Shown: in pieces, positions 1 through 11,221 of the stretch
Numbering within the stretch: position 1 is the first letter of the stretch
How the letters are laid out: each line of letters starts with the position of its first letter
Source of the DNA: Purshia tridentata
Taxonomy: Eukaryota > Streptophyta > Magnoliopsida > Rosales > Rosaceae
Direction: 5' to 3'
Length of the DNA: 64,000 nt
Assembly (NCBI GenBank): GCA_003254885.1
Contig: QANT01002974.1
Location: forward strand, 1-64,000
Notes under the pieces: generated by a model
Seen by the model: the letters and a program-made list of their open reading frames with translations, nothing else
What the model was told of the DNA's origin: nothing
The model's database searches: none
Translations under genes and position numbers: made by a program

Positions 1-15
1 TTTTAGGGATACAAA

Positions 16-300
16 ATGGGAGTAAGAGCTGCTTTCGATATTGCAAGTAGAGAAGTGTCCAAGGGAGGAAGAGCTGCTTTGGCTATTGCAAGCTTTGCAC
101 TACTGGCTTGGCTGTTGGTTAGAATACATTCAGGTTCAGGGAAAAGGAAAACAATGAAAGCACCAGGAGGAGGAGGTAAGATAATCTACAGGGACAAGTT
201 TAAGCAAAACCCTTCTGCCTATTTCAAAAGCTTGCGTAAATATGAGGAGCCTAGTGTCATCCAACCGGTACTTGGACGATATGCTCAAGATAAGCACTAG
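16..300 (+). CDS. Small one-helix protein of unknown function, copy 1
   Basis: This single-exon reading frame encodes 94 residues. It opens with about one and a half units of a 15-residue Ala-rich repeat (SREVSKGGRAALAIA). A hydrophobic stretch follows (SFALLAWLLVRI), likely one membrane helix, and then a basic tail with KTMKAPGGGGK and NPSAYFKSLRK. The tail is nearly identical to that of the copies at 1955-2139 and 2871-3260, so the three form a local family. The ATG lies in the context gatacaaaATGG, which is shared with copy 3. The tail is conserved between copies while the front varies, which suggests the tail is the constrained part. A 5' non-coding exon may lie outside the window. I do not recognise the family and give no function. 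Confidence 0.6.
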   Translation: MGVRAAFDIASREVSKGGRAALAIASFALLAWLLVRIHSGSGKRKTMKAPGGGGKIIYRDKFKQNPSAYFKSLRKYEEPSVIQPVLGRYAQDKH

Positions 301-690
301 TTCCCTCTCTATGTTAATGGGATCAGTTCGTTTGTTTTGTGTTATTTTGCTTTGTTTTTAACTTTTTACTATGGATGATGTATTGGAACTTAAATATATA
401 TATTATGGTAATTTTGATACCTGTCAAAAAGAGTCAAATTAATATGTTGTTTGTCTGACGAGTGTGTGAATGATTTGCTTTTCTGTTATACTATTTATTT
501 GTTTTTAACTGCCGAGAATTCCTCTTTTAATGATGAAATTAAACTTGCCACTTTAACCCAAATGAAATGACTCTCCAGTCCTTGAGCATTTGACTTAATG
601 TAACCAAAATCCGTAGCAACATCTTAAAATGAATAAATATATATATATATAATATTTATATCAAATAAACATTCCACAAAATTTGCAGTT
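301..690. other. Duplicated 3' flank of small gene
   Basis: This is AT-rich non-coding DNA. It aligns by eye with 3350-3830, the flank of copy 3, including the shared string gatgatgtattggaact and the shared run atccgtagcaacatcttaaa. It holds a short TA-rich run near 640-655. I see no gene in it. Confidence 0.6.
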
Positions 691-1000
691 TATCTGGAAA
701 TATAGAAGGCAAAGCATCCCTCGTGTTCTTTGCGGTGGTTTATCTGGAAATTGGTCTATACACTATTGCTTTGATATTACCTCAACCTTGACGAAAAAAG
801 TAACAACCGCATCCGACGTGGTCTCCGCAGCATTTGATGTTCATCTGCTTTTGTATTAATAAGTTGAGCAACATCTTTAAATTTGTCTGTTGATCCATGT
901 ACGTAGAATATTTTCAAGCAACCGAGTCCTGAAACTGGTGGCTGGCAGCTGGACTCCCCACGAGTAGTACTCCTTATGTTCTGCAACTTTCCACGTACAC
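690..1000 (-). pseudogene. Relic of the NOP14 3' end
   Basis: On the minus strand, 815-893 encodes DKFKDVAQLINTKADEHQ followed by MLRRPRRMR. This is nearly the same as the NOP14 exon at 4437-4718 (DKFKDVAQLIKTKADEHH, MLRRPLQMR). The flank at 690-815 matches 3833-4026, which lies just past the NOP14 stop codon. Sequence equivalent to about 4028-4490, which contains the true last exon, is absent. Beyond 893 the match breaks into short pieces with deletions. This is a dead fragment left by a local duplication and not a gene. Confidence 0.75.
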
Positions 1001-1096
1001 AATTTGTGATAATTTAACTATAAGTGGAGTTGTTGTAACAGTAGTGGGAAATTATGGAGGATAACAAATAAGGATTAATAAAATAGCTATAATAAT

Positions 1097-1490
1097 GGAA
1101 AAGCAAAAGGAAAAAGAGAATGATGAAACTTCAGTGAGAAGAAAATTAAACAAGTTCAAGGAAAGAAAAAAAGGAACAAAGTGAGTTCGGAAAAAAAAGA
1201 TACGAGAATAGATAAAACCGATAAAAATTGGAGATAAATGTATATTGGGTGTTAGGTAAATGCTTTTTCTTGATGCTTTATATATTCTTTGAAAAGGAAA
1301 AGGAAAAAGAGAATGATGAAACTTCAAAACGTAGAAAATTAAACAAGTTCAAAGAAAGAGAAAAAGGAAGAAAGTGGATTCGGAAAAAAAAGATATAGAA
1401 ATAGATAAAACCAATCAAAAGTGAGAGATAAATGTATATTAAGTGTTAGGTGAATGCTTTTTCTTGATGCTTTAAATATTCTTTGAAAGG
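1097..1490. repeat. Tandem duplication, unit about 195 bp
   Basis: Two adjacent copies (about 1097-1291 and 1292-1490) share the runs aaaaagagaatgatgaaact, aaattaaacaagttca, gataaatgtatatt and gctttttcttgatgcttta. A weaker partial third copy continues to about 1570. The sequence is purine-rich on the plus strand and non-coding. Confidence 0.75.
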
Positions 1491-1639
1491 TCAATGCTTT
1501 GAATTATGCTCTAAATTAAGTGAATACTTTTTCTTGGTGCTTTTGATTCTTTTTGGAAAGGTGAATGTTGCTTTAAATTAGAGCAAATCGGATGACTCTT
1601 TGGAAAGGTGAATGGCCAGGTGCATGCATAAAGCTAAGA

Positions 1640-1945
1640 GTAAATAGTTATTTTGATCTCTAGACTATTACACTTGTATTAGTTTGCTCTCTAGACTTCT
1701 AATTTGAAAAATTAAGGACTCTGACTTTTTCAATTTTATCAATTGAGGATTTTTCCATCAATTTATATATTTTTCATCCAAATTTAAAGAAAAATGAAGG
1801 AGGAAAAAATGATGTATGAGGTAAAAATTGTAAGATCTAAATGAAAGGAACCATCTTGCCCTCAAAAAAGACTTTACATGGTGCTATAAAAACATAAATT
1901 TGGATAAAAAATATATAAATTGATGAAAAAGTCTTCAATTAACCA
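1640..1945. repeat. Partial copy of dispersed foldback-type repeat
   Basis: This stretch contains ctagactattacacttgtat followed by ggactctgactttttcaatt and atttttcatccaaattta. The same ordered motifs occur twice at 25310-25680, and in inverted order at 25690-25900. It is a copy of the same dispersed element, apparently missing one end, and it abuts the second small-gene copy. It looks like a short non-autonomous element, but the superfamily is not clear. Confidence 0.55.
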
Positions 1946-1954
1946 ATATTTTAG

Positions 1955-2139
1955 GAATTGCTGCTGGCGCTGCTGCTGGGTTTGCCCTACTGGCTTGGGG
2001 TGTGTCTGGATTGTTTTCAGGTAATTCAGGCCAAAGCCAAAGGAAAACAATGAAAGCTCCAGGAAGAGATGGCAGAATCTACAGGGATACTTTTGAGAAT
2101 GACCCTTCTTCCTATTTCAAAAATTTGCGCAAAAAATAG
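1955..2139 (+). CDS. Small one-helix protein family, copy 2 (3' exon)
   Basis: An open frame runs from an AG acceptor-like site (caatattttag) to a TAG. It encodes an Ala/Gly-rich hydrophobic stretch (AGAAAGFALLAWGVSGLFSG) and a tail with QRKTMKAPGRDGRIYRDTFE then NDPSSYFKNLRKK. The tail matches copies 1 and 3, with an RDG in place of the GGGG. No in-frame ATG is visible nearby, and the upstream flank is a repeat element. It is therefore either the last exon of a gene whose first exon I cannot place, or a truncated copy. The frame is intact and the tail conserved, so it may have been functional until recently. Confidence 0.45.
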
Positions 2140-2390
2140 GACCAAGTAGCCAAGCCAAGTGGAATCGATCTATTAGTACTTGAAGGATCTGATATTAGTC
2201 TTGCTATGCTATGCTATGCTTTTTTATTTGTTTCTTAATGTATTTGAATTTTCCCTATCTATGTTATTAATTAATCGGAGTACCCTTGTCTTTATTTTGT
2301 TTTGCCATGGATGAATGGATAATACATTGGAATTGGATTTGTAAATGTTTTGGTGACAACTGACAAGTTGCCACTGAGAACTACTAATGG

Positions 2391-2408
2391 AATATAATAT
2401 ATATAGCC
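2391..2408 (+). promoter_or_regulatory. TATA box and possible 5' non-coding exon for copy 3
   Basis: The string aatataatatatatagccc is a good plant TATA box. A pyrimidine-rich stretch follows to about 2578, ending in ctaacctaag and then gtattcc, which looks like a splice donor. An acceptor-like ttttttaag at 2855-2863 sits just before the copy 3 start. The arrangement fits a leader exon plus a leader intron for copy 3, by inference. Confidence 0.4.
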
Positions 2409-2870
2409 CAGCCCCTCCCACCACTAACCTCACTTTTGAGTTATGCTTAAAGGCTATAAGCATTCTCTCTTCAGTAATCTTCTCAATTTGATTTTCTTCG
2501 GTTCCTCCTTTTCCCACTTTACTTCATCTTCTTCTTCTAAGCCTTAGTGCTTCATAGTCACTACCTCACCTAACCTAAGGTATTCCTCCTACCTGCAGTT
2601 TTTGTTTTTATCTAATTTGCAACTTAATTAGGCTACAAGTACTTTAATTTCGGCTTTAATTCAGATTTTAAATTAGGTGTGATTTGATATTTTTCATTAT
2701 GAGGTATGAATAGTGGTTCAAGTAAGCATACAAGTTTTATATTGTCAATTTGTTTGATTAAAAGTGTGATCACATCATGGTAATTGGAAAAGTGAAGTCC
2801 AAATGTTCAAAGAAGCAGAATTAACATATGCAGTATTATATTAAGAAGCAGTATTTTTTAAGGATACAAA

Positions 2871-3260
2871 ATGGAAGGTATTGAAAGTAGGGAAGTATTG
2901 AAGGGAGTAAAAGCTGCATTCGCTATTGCAAGTAGGGAAGTGTCCAAGGGAGGAAGAGCTGCTTTCGCTATTGCAAGAAAAGTGTCCAAGGGAGCAACAG
3001 CTGCTTTCGCTATTGCAAGTAGAAAAGTGTCCAAGGGAGCAACAGCTACTTTCGCTATTGCAAGTAGGGAAGTGTCTATGGGTGGAAGAGCTGCTTTCGC
3101 TCTTGCAAGCTTTGCACTACTGGCCTGGCTTTTGGTTAGAACTTTTTCAGGTTCAGGGAAACAGAAAACAATGAAAGCACCAGGAGGAGGAGGTAAGAGA
3201 ATATCCAGGAACAAATTTGAGCGCAACCCCTCTGCCTATTTCAAAAGCTTGCGTAAATAG
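2871..3260 (+). CDS. Small one-helix protein of unknown function, copy 3
   Basis: This frame encodes 129 residues. Its first 75 residues are five in-frame units of about 15 residues built on SREVSKGGRAAFAIA (one unit is 14 residues). Then comes the hydrophobic helix SFALLAWLLVRTFSG and a basic tail with KTMKAPGGGGKR and NPSAYFKSLRK. It is the longest copy, and the length gain over copy 1 is due to extra 45-bp repeat units. Each unit has a charged face and an Ala-rich half, so the repeat could extend a helix. The TAG stop is followed by a short direct duplication (cctagtgtcatcaaaccaat twice, near 3270-3320). Family and function are unknown to me. Confidence 0.6.
   Translation: MEGIESREVLKGVKAAFAIASREVSKGGRAAFAIARKVSKGATAAFAIASRKVSKGATATFAIASREVSMGGRAAFALASFALLAWLLVRTFSGSGKQKTMKAPGGGGKRISRNKFERNPSAYFKSLRK
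2876..3105 (+). repeat. In-frame 45-bp minisatellite in copy 3
   Basis: Five units contain variations of gaagtgtccaaggga followed by gctgctttcgctattgca. Four are 45 bp and one is 42 bp, so all preserve the reading frame. Copy 1 carries only one and a half units. Confidence 0.8.
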
Positions 3261-3349
3261 GAGAAGACTAGTGTCATCAAACCAATACTTGGACCTAGTG
3301 TCATCAAACCAATACTTGGACGAGATGGTCAATATAAGCACTAGTATTG

Positions 3350-4030
3350 CTTTTCTTTTATTTATCTTTAATTTATATGAATTTTCCCTATCTATGTTAA
3401 TGGGAGTACTTTGTTTTGTTTTTAGTTTTTACTATGGATGATGTATTGGAACTGAAAAATTGTATTATGGTTATTTTGAAATGTTTAAAGGAGTCAAATT
3501 GATGTGTTGTTTGTTTGACCAGTGTGAATGAACTTCGTCTTTCTTTATACTATTTATTTGTTTTTAACTTACAAAAATTACTCTTTTATTGTTGAAATTA
3601 GACTTGCAACATTAATAGTAATTCTTTATTTTTGGTTGCTTCGTTACTTGTACTCAAACTGGAAAACGTTTTTCAATAACAAGATTCGAATACCCAAATG
3701 GAAATGGAGTTTCCAGTCCTTGAGCATTCAACTTAATGCAACAAAAATCCGTAGCAACATCTTAAAATGAATATGTATGATATTTATATCAAATAAACAT
3801 TTCACAAAATTTGCACCAAAGAAATTGGTTTATCTGGAAATATAGAAGGCCACACAAGCCTCGTGTTTTTTTGTGGTTTTTTGCTCCCATCTCTCATGTC
3901 TTCTATGATAGCCACAACACAAGACGAGCTTCTAATCTGTGAGAGAGAGAGAGAGAGTTCAGAAAAGGTCAGCATGCTACTACTATTGCTTTGATATTAC
4001 CTCAACCTTGATGAAAAAAGTAACAAGGTA
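3350..4030. other. 3' flank of copy 3, parental to 301-815
   Basis: This non-coding AT-rich DNA ends close to the NOP14 stop codon. Its similarity to 301-815 shows that the duplicated block spans the small gene, this flank and the NOP14 3' end. A GA run (gagagagagagagag) lies near 3941-3956. Confidence 0.6.
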
Positions 4031-4059
4031 CTATGCGACCAACACAACGGAAGTCAAAC

Positions 4060-7000
4060 TCATCTCCTTCTCTTCCTGCCTTTTCCTAATTGCCCAGATT
4101 TCATAGCATGTTCTTGCTCTTGAAGGAAAAGTCTCACTTTTCCATATTTCTCAGCTCTTTCTTCTTCCATAAGTGTCTTGTCCCTTGCCTTCACATCATA
4201 TAAGAAATGATTATCTTTACGTAGTTCACGAATAGCCCCTTTGGCTTCTTGTCTTAAAAGTTTCTTCAACTTTTTTCTCTCAGCCCTTTCACGATCTGGA
4301 TCATAGTCCCTGCCTTTGACAAAGCTGCACAAAACATATCAGTCAATACTCAATATTGACTCCAGCCATCCATTCAGAACAGCATTATCCAACATAATAA
4401 TATTTAGACCATTTGTAGGGTGGGGGTTAAGATTAATTACTTCTCCTCAAATTTTGGATTAAGCATTTTGATAGCCACTGGCTTTTGCTTCCGCATCTGA
4501 AGTGGTCTCCGCAGCATGTGATGTTCATCTGCTTTTGTCTTAATAAGTTGGGCAACATCTTTAAATTTGTCTGTTAATCCATTTGGCATATTTTCCTGAT
4601 CTGCCACTTCAAGCAACAATACTGAAATCGGCAAAAAAATTTCAGGAAAAGAACTGAGTCCTTCGTAAATACTGACATATCCACGTAGAGTTTCAATCAC
4701 AGTCACCAGCACACTAGCCCTGAAAAATTGAAAATTCAACTTTTAAAAGTTTGTAACAAATTTGAAAACAAGACACTTCGTATATATGGCAAAAGAAAAA
4801 GCCCATGCTGTGTAAACATAGTATTTTTGGCAATAAGAAATCTAGCTGACCACATATTTTGATATTTACCCCACCTATTCACAATATTAAATAATTGAGC
4901 AAAAGTCCATATGCAAACTTCAAAGAATCCAAATACAACATCAGGTTTAAAAACAGCAATCATCCCGTGCCTATGATGGCATCAGTCAAATTGAAACAAT
5001 TGTGAGGGTTCATTTCATAAACACATCCTCATCAACTGAACAGTCTGCATGAATCCTAAAACAAAATGCACCATGTGAACACTTCCACAATACCACCACG
5101 TATATTCAAGTATTGTGAACAAACCCCTAACCTGAAATTGTTAGAGCTGAAAAATGAGGAGTCCTCCGGCAGGTTCATTATCGAGGGAAAATCTAGAGGA
5201 TCAATCTGATTTACACATTCATGTATGCAGAGGAGGGGCTTGAGTGTTTTTAATTCCATAAGATGATAAAACTGCCAGAATAGAAATGGTTAGTTCATCA
5301 TACAACTGTAAACTAGGCTACCCTTAAAAGCATAAAGGTGCCTTCTAATATCATAAATTATGTTGCAAGGCACAGTCAAACCTGAGAATCTTGATTTGAC
5401 ATTGTCTTTCTGTCTTTAGCTGCCATCAGCAATGTTCGGAGAAACATAACTGCTTCAGGACAGAACTTCCGAGATTGTTTAGTGATCTACATTATAAATT
5501 AATTAAAATAAAAACCAGGAATTACAAATCTTTGACAGAAAAGTAATAACATACGGCTTGAATGACACTGCAGATAGATAATTGTAAACATGACAAAGGA
5601 GACAATGCTCAAGTGACACATCAGCTGAACTAAATGTAATGGTAAATGTACATACAGAGAGAAGCATAGAGCACAAGAAGGAGCCAACTGCAGTATCACG
5701 ACCAGACACGATAGGACAACGCATCAGATATTCACATATTAACAATACCGCTGGAGTCATGACCACATGACGGAAATCGGAGCATGCAAATATCAGGGAC
5801 CAAAGCCTCAGGAGAAACAATATCTTTGAAGAGGGCCAACAACTATTTTCTGCAAGAATAAACAATTGGACCACGAATTAGCACCTTAGCAAGACCAAGC
5901 TCATAACTATGATTCCAGATAAATAAAACCCTATCCAATTCCATTATGGATTACCCGGGTTCTTGATAGTCTCACAAAATTGTGTTCGGGCCCGTAAAAT
6001 TCTATGACGAGCACAAATTGCAGCAAAGTACGGAACCTCTGCACTCATTTCCATCAATGGCTTGACCAGCAAATTTAATAACTCGAAATTCAATGGCTTT
6101 TCATTTGCTAGGACAGCAAAGTACTGCAAAAGTACACCATAAAAGACCTGAAAAATGGCAGAAATATCAATGAGCACTAAGCATATATAAGTACAACAGA
6201 AGCTCTATATCTTCAGTCACTTCACTTTTTGCTTATAAAAATTAAAAACTTAAACCCAAGTCTAGAAATTAGGGAAACTGAATGATGCAAATTTTACATG
6301 TCATGCAGTCAATATTCATTTATATAACATAGAAGCAGCTAACGGTTTCATACTTTCATTTTCTTCCGATTTTCTGCTGCAAGATTGATTGCATTGCTTG
6401 CACGGATTCGATAGATTATCAACACAATGTCGGGATTAGAGCGGTTTCCAACCAATGCACTTAATTCTTCAAAGTTTTTGGGAGCTTCAATTAGGTATGG
6501 GAGGTCTGACTGAGTTGAAGGTTGTTTACCATCCACAAATATTTTCTTGGCATCTAAAAAATCGCCATCTTTTTTACTAGCTTCAACAACACCTTTTTTT
6601 TTCAACCTTTTTAGGTCTCTTGGCTCCATCTCTTTTCCATCAACATCATCATCCTTTTCATGTCCTTCACTCTCTTCTTCTTCTCCCTCCTCCTTGTCCA
6701 TATCTGTGCCAAGAATATCATCATCACTCTGTTCCCAGTCCTTCAATAGATTACTTTCACCTTCATTGTTATCTTCCTCAGATCCTTCATCACTGTCATC
6801 TTCAGATCTTTTCGAATCCTCTGAATAATCACCTTCTTCACTCTCAGAATCACTAGCATCTTTTCTTTCAAGAATCTCATCAACCCAACCCTTTTTAATC
6901 CTTGGCTCCTCATCAAGAGAGAAGGAATCGCCAAGATCATCTCCAGATACAGATCTTGGCCTCTGGGTGGATAATTTCTCAGCATCTTCATTGTCTTCAT

Positions 7001-10000
7001 CACTGTAGTCATCAGTGGCAAGCATCCTGTTCCGTCTCTCTTCCTGAATTGTAACGAAAATTCCAGTATGTGAGTATTCAACTTCATAATAAAGATTATA
7101 ATTGAGACACAACATTCAATTTCTCTAAATGAATTCCACTATATAAAAGCAAATGGAAAAACTAACTTTAATAGAGTTGACTATAATACATTTTCTGCTC
7201 TCATGAAAATATCATGCCACTGTACACCATACCAGAATCAACGTGTAATAAATTAATCAAATTGTATTAAAGATGACATTTCACAGTGCGCCAATTAATG
7301 CATATTCCACCTGCCAACATCCAACTACAATTGACTAATATGGACTGCTACATTACAAATAACTTCAACAATTTCCACTATTACATGGTACATGAGGGAA
7401 GGGAACTTACTCTTGCATGACTCAAGCAACATTCACGTTAAAAAGTGTACCATTGCCTCTTAATTTTGATATAATAATGACACCAGAAGGATGAATTTAT
7501 TAACAAAAATACGGATCCCCAACATAAAGTAAAGACCACTGGATCTGCACATTAAATTTGCATGCACATAAAGATGTATAAATGCAAGCACACTTGTAAC
7601 AAAATGAAATACCTCCAAACGTTCAAGTTGTGCTCTCTGCTCTTGCGCTATCTCTTCAGGAGTCTTTGTCCTAACTGAAGGCTGAGCACGCCGCTCTAAT
7701 GCTAATTGGTTTACACTTATGGAAAAATAATCAGGCCTCCCCTGCCATATACAGAAAACTAGATTATTTCCCAGGACTCAGCTTTACATAAGTTTAACAT
7801 TCAGAGTTGCAGCTTAACATATTATACAAAAAGTGAACGCATAAGTAAACAAAAGGATTAAAAATAACTTCAGAAAATTGAAAGCAATACTTTGTTAATC
7901 AGGCGACGCAAAAAATGAGAATACTGAGTAAAAATAAATTTAAGGAAAATTTTAAATAACTACAGAAATTTAGGAAGTGGAAACCAATAGCAATAGAATT
8001 GATGAATGGAAGAGTGAGGACTCATAAAGAACCTTCATTAAAAAATATCATACCTCTTCAGAAGTTTCATCTCTTTGAGTATTCATCCTGCATGATATCA
8101 CCTCAGTCCGCACTTCGGATGTGAACTTTTTGTCAAAATCTTCCACCAAACGTTCTGCTTCTTCCTTATCTTTTGCTTTTTGTGCCTAGGAATAATTCAG
8201 AGCAAAAGAAGGAAGTGATACTTAACCAAAAAAAAAGTCAGGAAATAAATGTAACCACTATCGTAAAGCAATTCTAACAACTGAGAATACAAATCCCCAC
8301 CTTAAATGATTTGCTTTTGAATATAATCTCCTTCATGACTTCCTTCTTGCTTTTATGTTTCTGTAGTATAAAATAAATACATAATTATTGACCATAATGA
8401 GACAAACACGGAAACGTGAGTAATGTTCAACATTGACTGGTTCCAGAGGAACATTACAAGCTGCAGAAGATTGATAGCTTATTAATGACAGATGACAGAA
8501 CGAAGAATCAATTCCTCAAGTAAATTTACAAAAGGGTAACATCATATATAAAGGGCAAAATAAAAATACAAAAAGATGGTAAACAAGGCAGTTATTGGAA
8601 TGTCATTTAAAATCTTGACATACAAGTAACAGTACCAATAATCTAACAAAGACAATCACTTTGCTGGCATACTAATCATGTATGTAAATATTATGCACCA
8701 ACACTGAGATAGCAGAAAAGATCTTACATTTTCCTCTCCTTCAACAATATCCATTTCCAGCAGATTCTGCTTATCATGGGAATTATACAGATTTAGTATG
8801 GCTGACTTTTCTGCAGAGAACAAGGAAAGCACCATTTATTCCATCAGTCTATAACCTAAAGAATCAATAACCAATAACCAATTTATAAGCAGTTTCAATG
8901 TCCCAACAGAACCAAACACGAAATCAACTACAAATTGCAAATGGTAGCATTCTCTAAGACTACCAGTCAACAAAACTATGACACTAATGATTAGCAACAG
9001 CAAGTTGTGGACACTTGTGTTTAAGAAAGCCCAAATTTGCCGATCAAATCAACGGACCTCGGAGCTCACAGAAATTCCCATTACATGTATTGCACAGTTG
9101 GCAATGATATACATAAAAAAATAAAATAAACTAAACAATGATCACAATTTCTCCATACATACTCTCATTTCTAGCCTTTTCTGCACCAACGTCGTCATAA
9201 TCAGGCAGTATATCATCCTCAAAATCGTCCCTTTCGGATAATGCACCAAGACTTTGAAATTCAAAGTCTTCTTCTTCTCCATCTGATAAGTTATACTTGC
9301 TTTTCTTGTTCAGTTTCAACTATTAAAGAAAAAGGAAGATAACAAAGAATGAAGAAAACAAATGAGAATGAAGGAGAATAATAATAAAATTCCTATGACT
9401 TATTTTCCCAAAGTTTATTGATAACCAAACAGAAAACAATGCAGACACAGAGATTTCCAGAGCGCAAAAATCTGGAAATTGAACTTACTTGATGCACGCG
9501 CTGGGTACGTCGAATGGCCTTATCGAACTCGTCGAGCTCATCATCTTGCTCTCCAATTCGCTTATCGACAAAGACCGAAGCCCTACCACTCTGTTCATAC
9601 TCCTTCAACAACGTCTTCTTCCTCTGTAGCACCCAAAAATAAGTAAATAAACTGTAAACATGTGAAATTTGGATGACATTAAGCAATGGAGTGAGGTTCT
9701 TAGTGCCTTTTGGATGGCTTGAGAGCGAGCGAGGCCGACACGGCGCTCTTCGCCTTTGCGCTTCTTTCCAATAATGTCGAATTTCCTTCGGGACCAAATG
9801 GTCTCGAAGGGGTTGGGTTTTGGGGCCTGGTTCTTCAAGGATATGGCGTTAGGGCCTAGCTTGTTCTTCTTCTTCTTCTTCTTCTTCTCATTGTTCTTGG
9901 CGTCCGTGCTGCTGTTACGGTTCGGGGTTTTGGTCTCGAAGGGGTTTGGTTTTGGGGATTGGAATTTCATGGCCATGGCGTTGGGGCCTGACTTCTTGTT

Positions 10001-10054
10001 ATGCTCCTTGTTGTTCTTGGCGTCCCTGGTTCTAGGGTTTGGTGTTTTCGCCAT
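4060..10054 (-). CDS. NOP14: Nucleolar protein 14 (SSU processome)
   Basis: NOP14 is a nucleolar factor of the small-subunit processome, needed for 18S rRNA maturation and 40S export. The start at 10054 opens with MAKTPNPRTRD and a Lys-rich front. Two similar segments, FQSPKPNPFETK and NQAPKPNPFETI, lead into the family signature WSRRKFDIIGKKRKGEERRV. Next come LLKEYEQSG, VFVDKRIGEQDDELDEFDKA and an acidic tract at 6750-7030 (DSESEEGDYSEDSK, EEDNNEGE). The conserved C-terminal half follows (FEELSALVGNRSNPDIVLII, FVKGRDYDPDRERAE, RAEKYGKVRLFLQEQEHAMK), ending in KGRKRRR. Roughly a dozen or more exons span 6 kb and I saw no frame break. The first intron appears to use a GC donor. Orthology is clear from the signatures, though total length was not counted exactly. 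Confidence 0.93.
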
Positions 10055-10087
10055 TGGGATTGATAGCGCAGAGAGGAGCTGGTGGTG

Positions 10088-10129
10088 TTAGGGTTTATGG
10101 ATTCGGAGAAGAAGGAAGGCTTAGGGTTT
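10088..10129 (-). promoter_or_regulatory. Two telo-boxes upstream of NOP14
   Basis: Read on the gene strand, AAACCCTAA occurs at 10096-10088 and again at 10129-10121, just 5' of the NOP14 start. A TTGGGCCAA site-II-type motif lies at about 10261-10269. Telo-box plus site II is the known pairing in promoters of plant ribosomal-protein and ribosome-biogenesis genes. Confidence 0.6.
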
Positions 10130-10139
10130 TAGGGGAAGT

Positions 10140-11220
10140 TCTGTTTGGGGTAGTTGGGAGCTGGAATGGGCGGGGTGGGGACAAATCGGATTTAAGTCGG
10201 ATTTAACCCGGTTTAGCGCCAAGGGTCAACAACTTCTCAACTGTTAAAAAATATTATTGTCCTTGGCCCAAAAAAAAAAAAAAGATTATTGGCTAAAAAG
10301 AAATCTTGATAGGAGATTTTACTTTTCATTTTATTCGGGAAGAGCTTGAAGGTTGCGTTGAATTTAGGACATTTGGAAAGAGAAATATCTAATTCAATAA
10401 ATAATTGGTTAGATTTCATTGATCTCCTTTGAAACTTATTATATTTTACTCATAAGAAACAAGTTTATTGAATTGATAATCATGAATTGTTCAAACAATT
10501 TGAGTCAATTACACTTTATGTATTTCAAATTTTAATATATGTTTACTCAGTATATAATTTTTAAAATTTTTTATCGTTCATTGTTTATGAATGATAAAAG
10601 CCTCATTTTATTCTAATGTAAATATTTACACTTCCAAAATAATATTAAAAGTGTAAAAAATCCTTAAAAGAGTTGTGCCCTTCCCATTTTCAAAATGAAG
10701 ATGAAAATCCTTCTCTATATATGATTTGATCTAAAAATTCAAGATTTTCAAATCTGATGAGAGAATTTCACTTGCATGTAAGTTACCTCAAAAACACTTT
10801 CATTTGCAAGTATTTTTTCCCTCATAATATAGAATGGGTCTATAAATGAGTTAACATATATTAGTGGCATGATTAATTTGCATGTCCCCCACAGACCATG
10901 TCCTACCTCCTAATAAGGGATTGATATGTCCCAAAAATGCTTTGGTACCATGTGCATAATGCACTGAACTAGTGTACTAGGCCATAGCAGCATCTGGAGA
11001 AGCCCTTAATAAAAGGAGTGCTGCTAGGGACCCCTTTGTCTCTCCAAAGCCATAATACCCTATGGCCTAAATAATGACACTGCCACTTTTTTTGGGTAAG
11101 ACACCACCACAGTTCTACTTTTTCCTTCATAGTATTCACAGTTTAATACGCTTTATTATTTACAAACAGATGCAGAAACAATCATACATTAATTTCATGT
11201 ACTCATATATATATATACTG
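10140..11220. other. Intergenic, NOP14 to USP-like gene
   Basis: This holds the NOP14 promoter side and the 3' flank of the USP-like gene, which is on the same strand. It is AT-rich with one poly-A run near 10269-10283. I see no coding sequence. Confidence 0.5.
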
Positions 11221-11221
11221 C

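Noticed and set aside
777-986. Minus-strand frame of 69 residues as a gene
   Set aside because: Its recognisable part is the decayed NOP14 exon; the rest is out-of-frame remnant.
6547-6856. Ser/His-rich plus-strand open frames
   Set aside because: They are the antisense of the acidic tract of NOP14, whose codons read as Ser-rich on the other strand.
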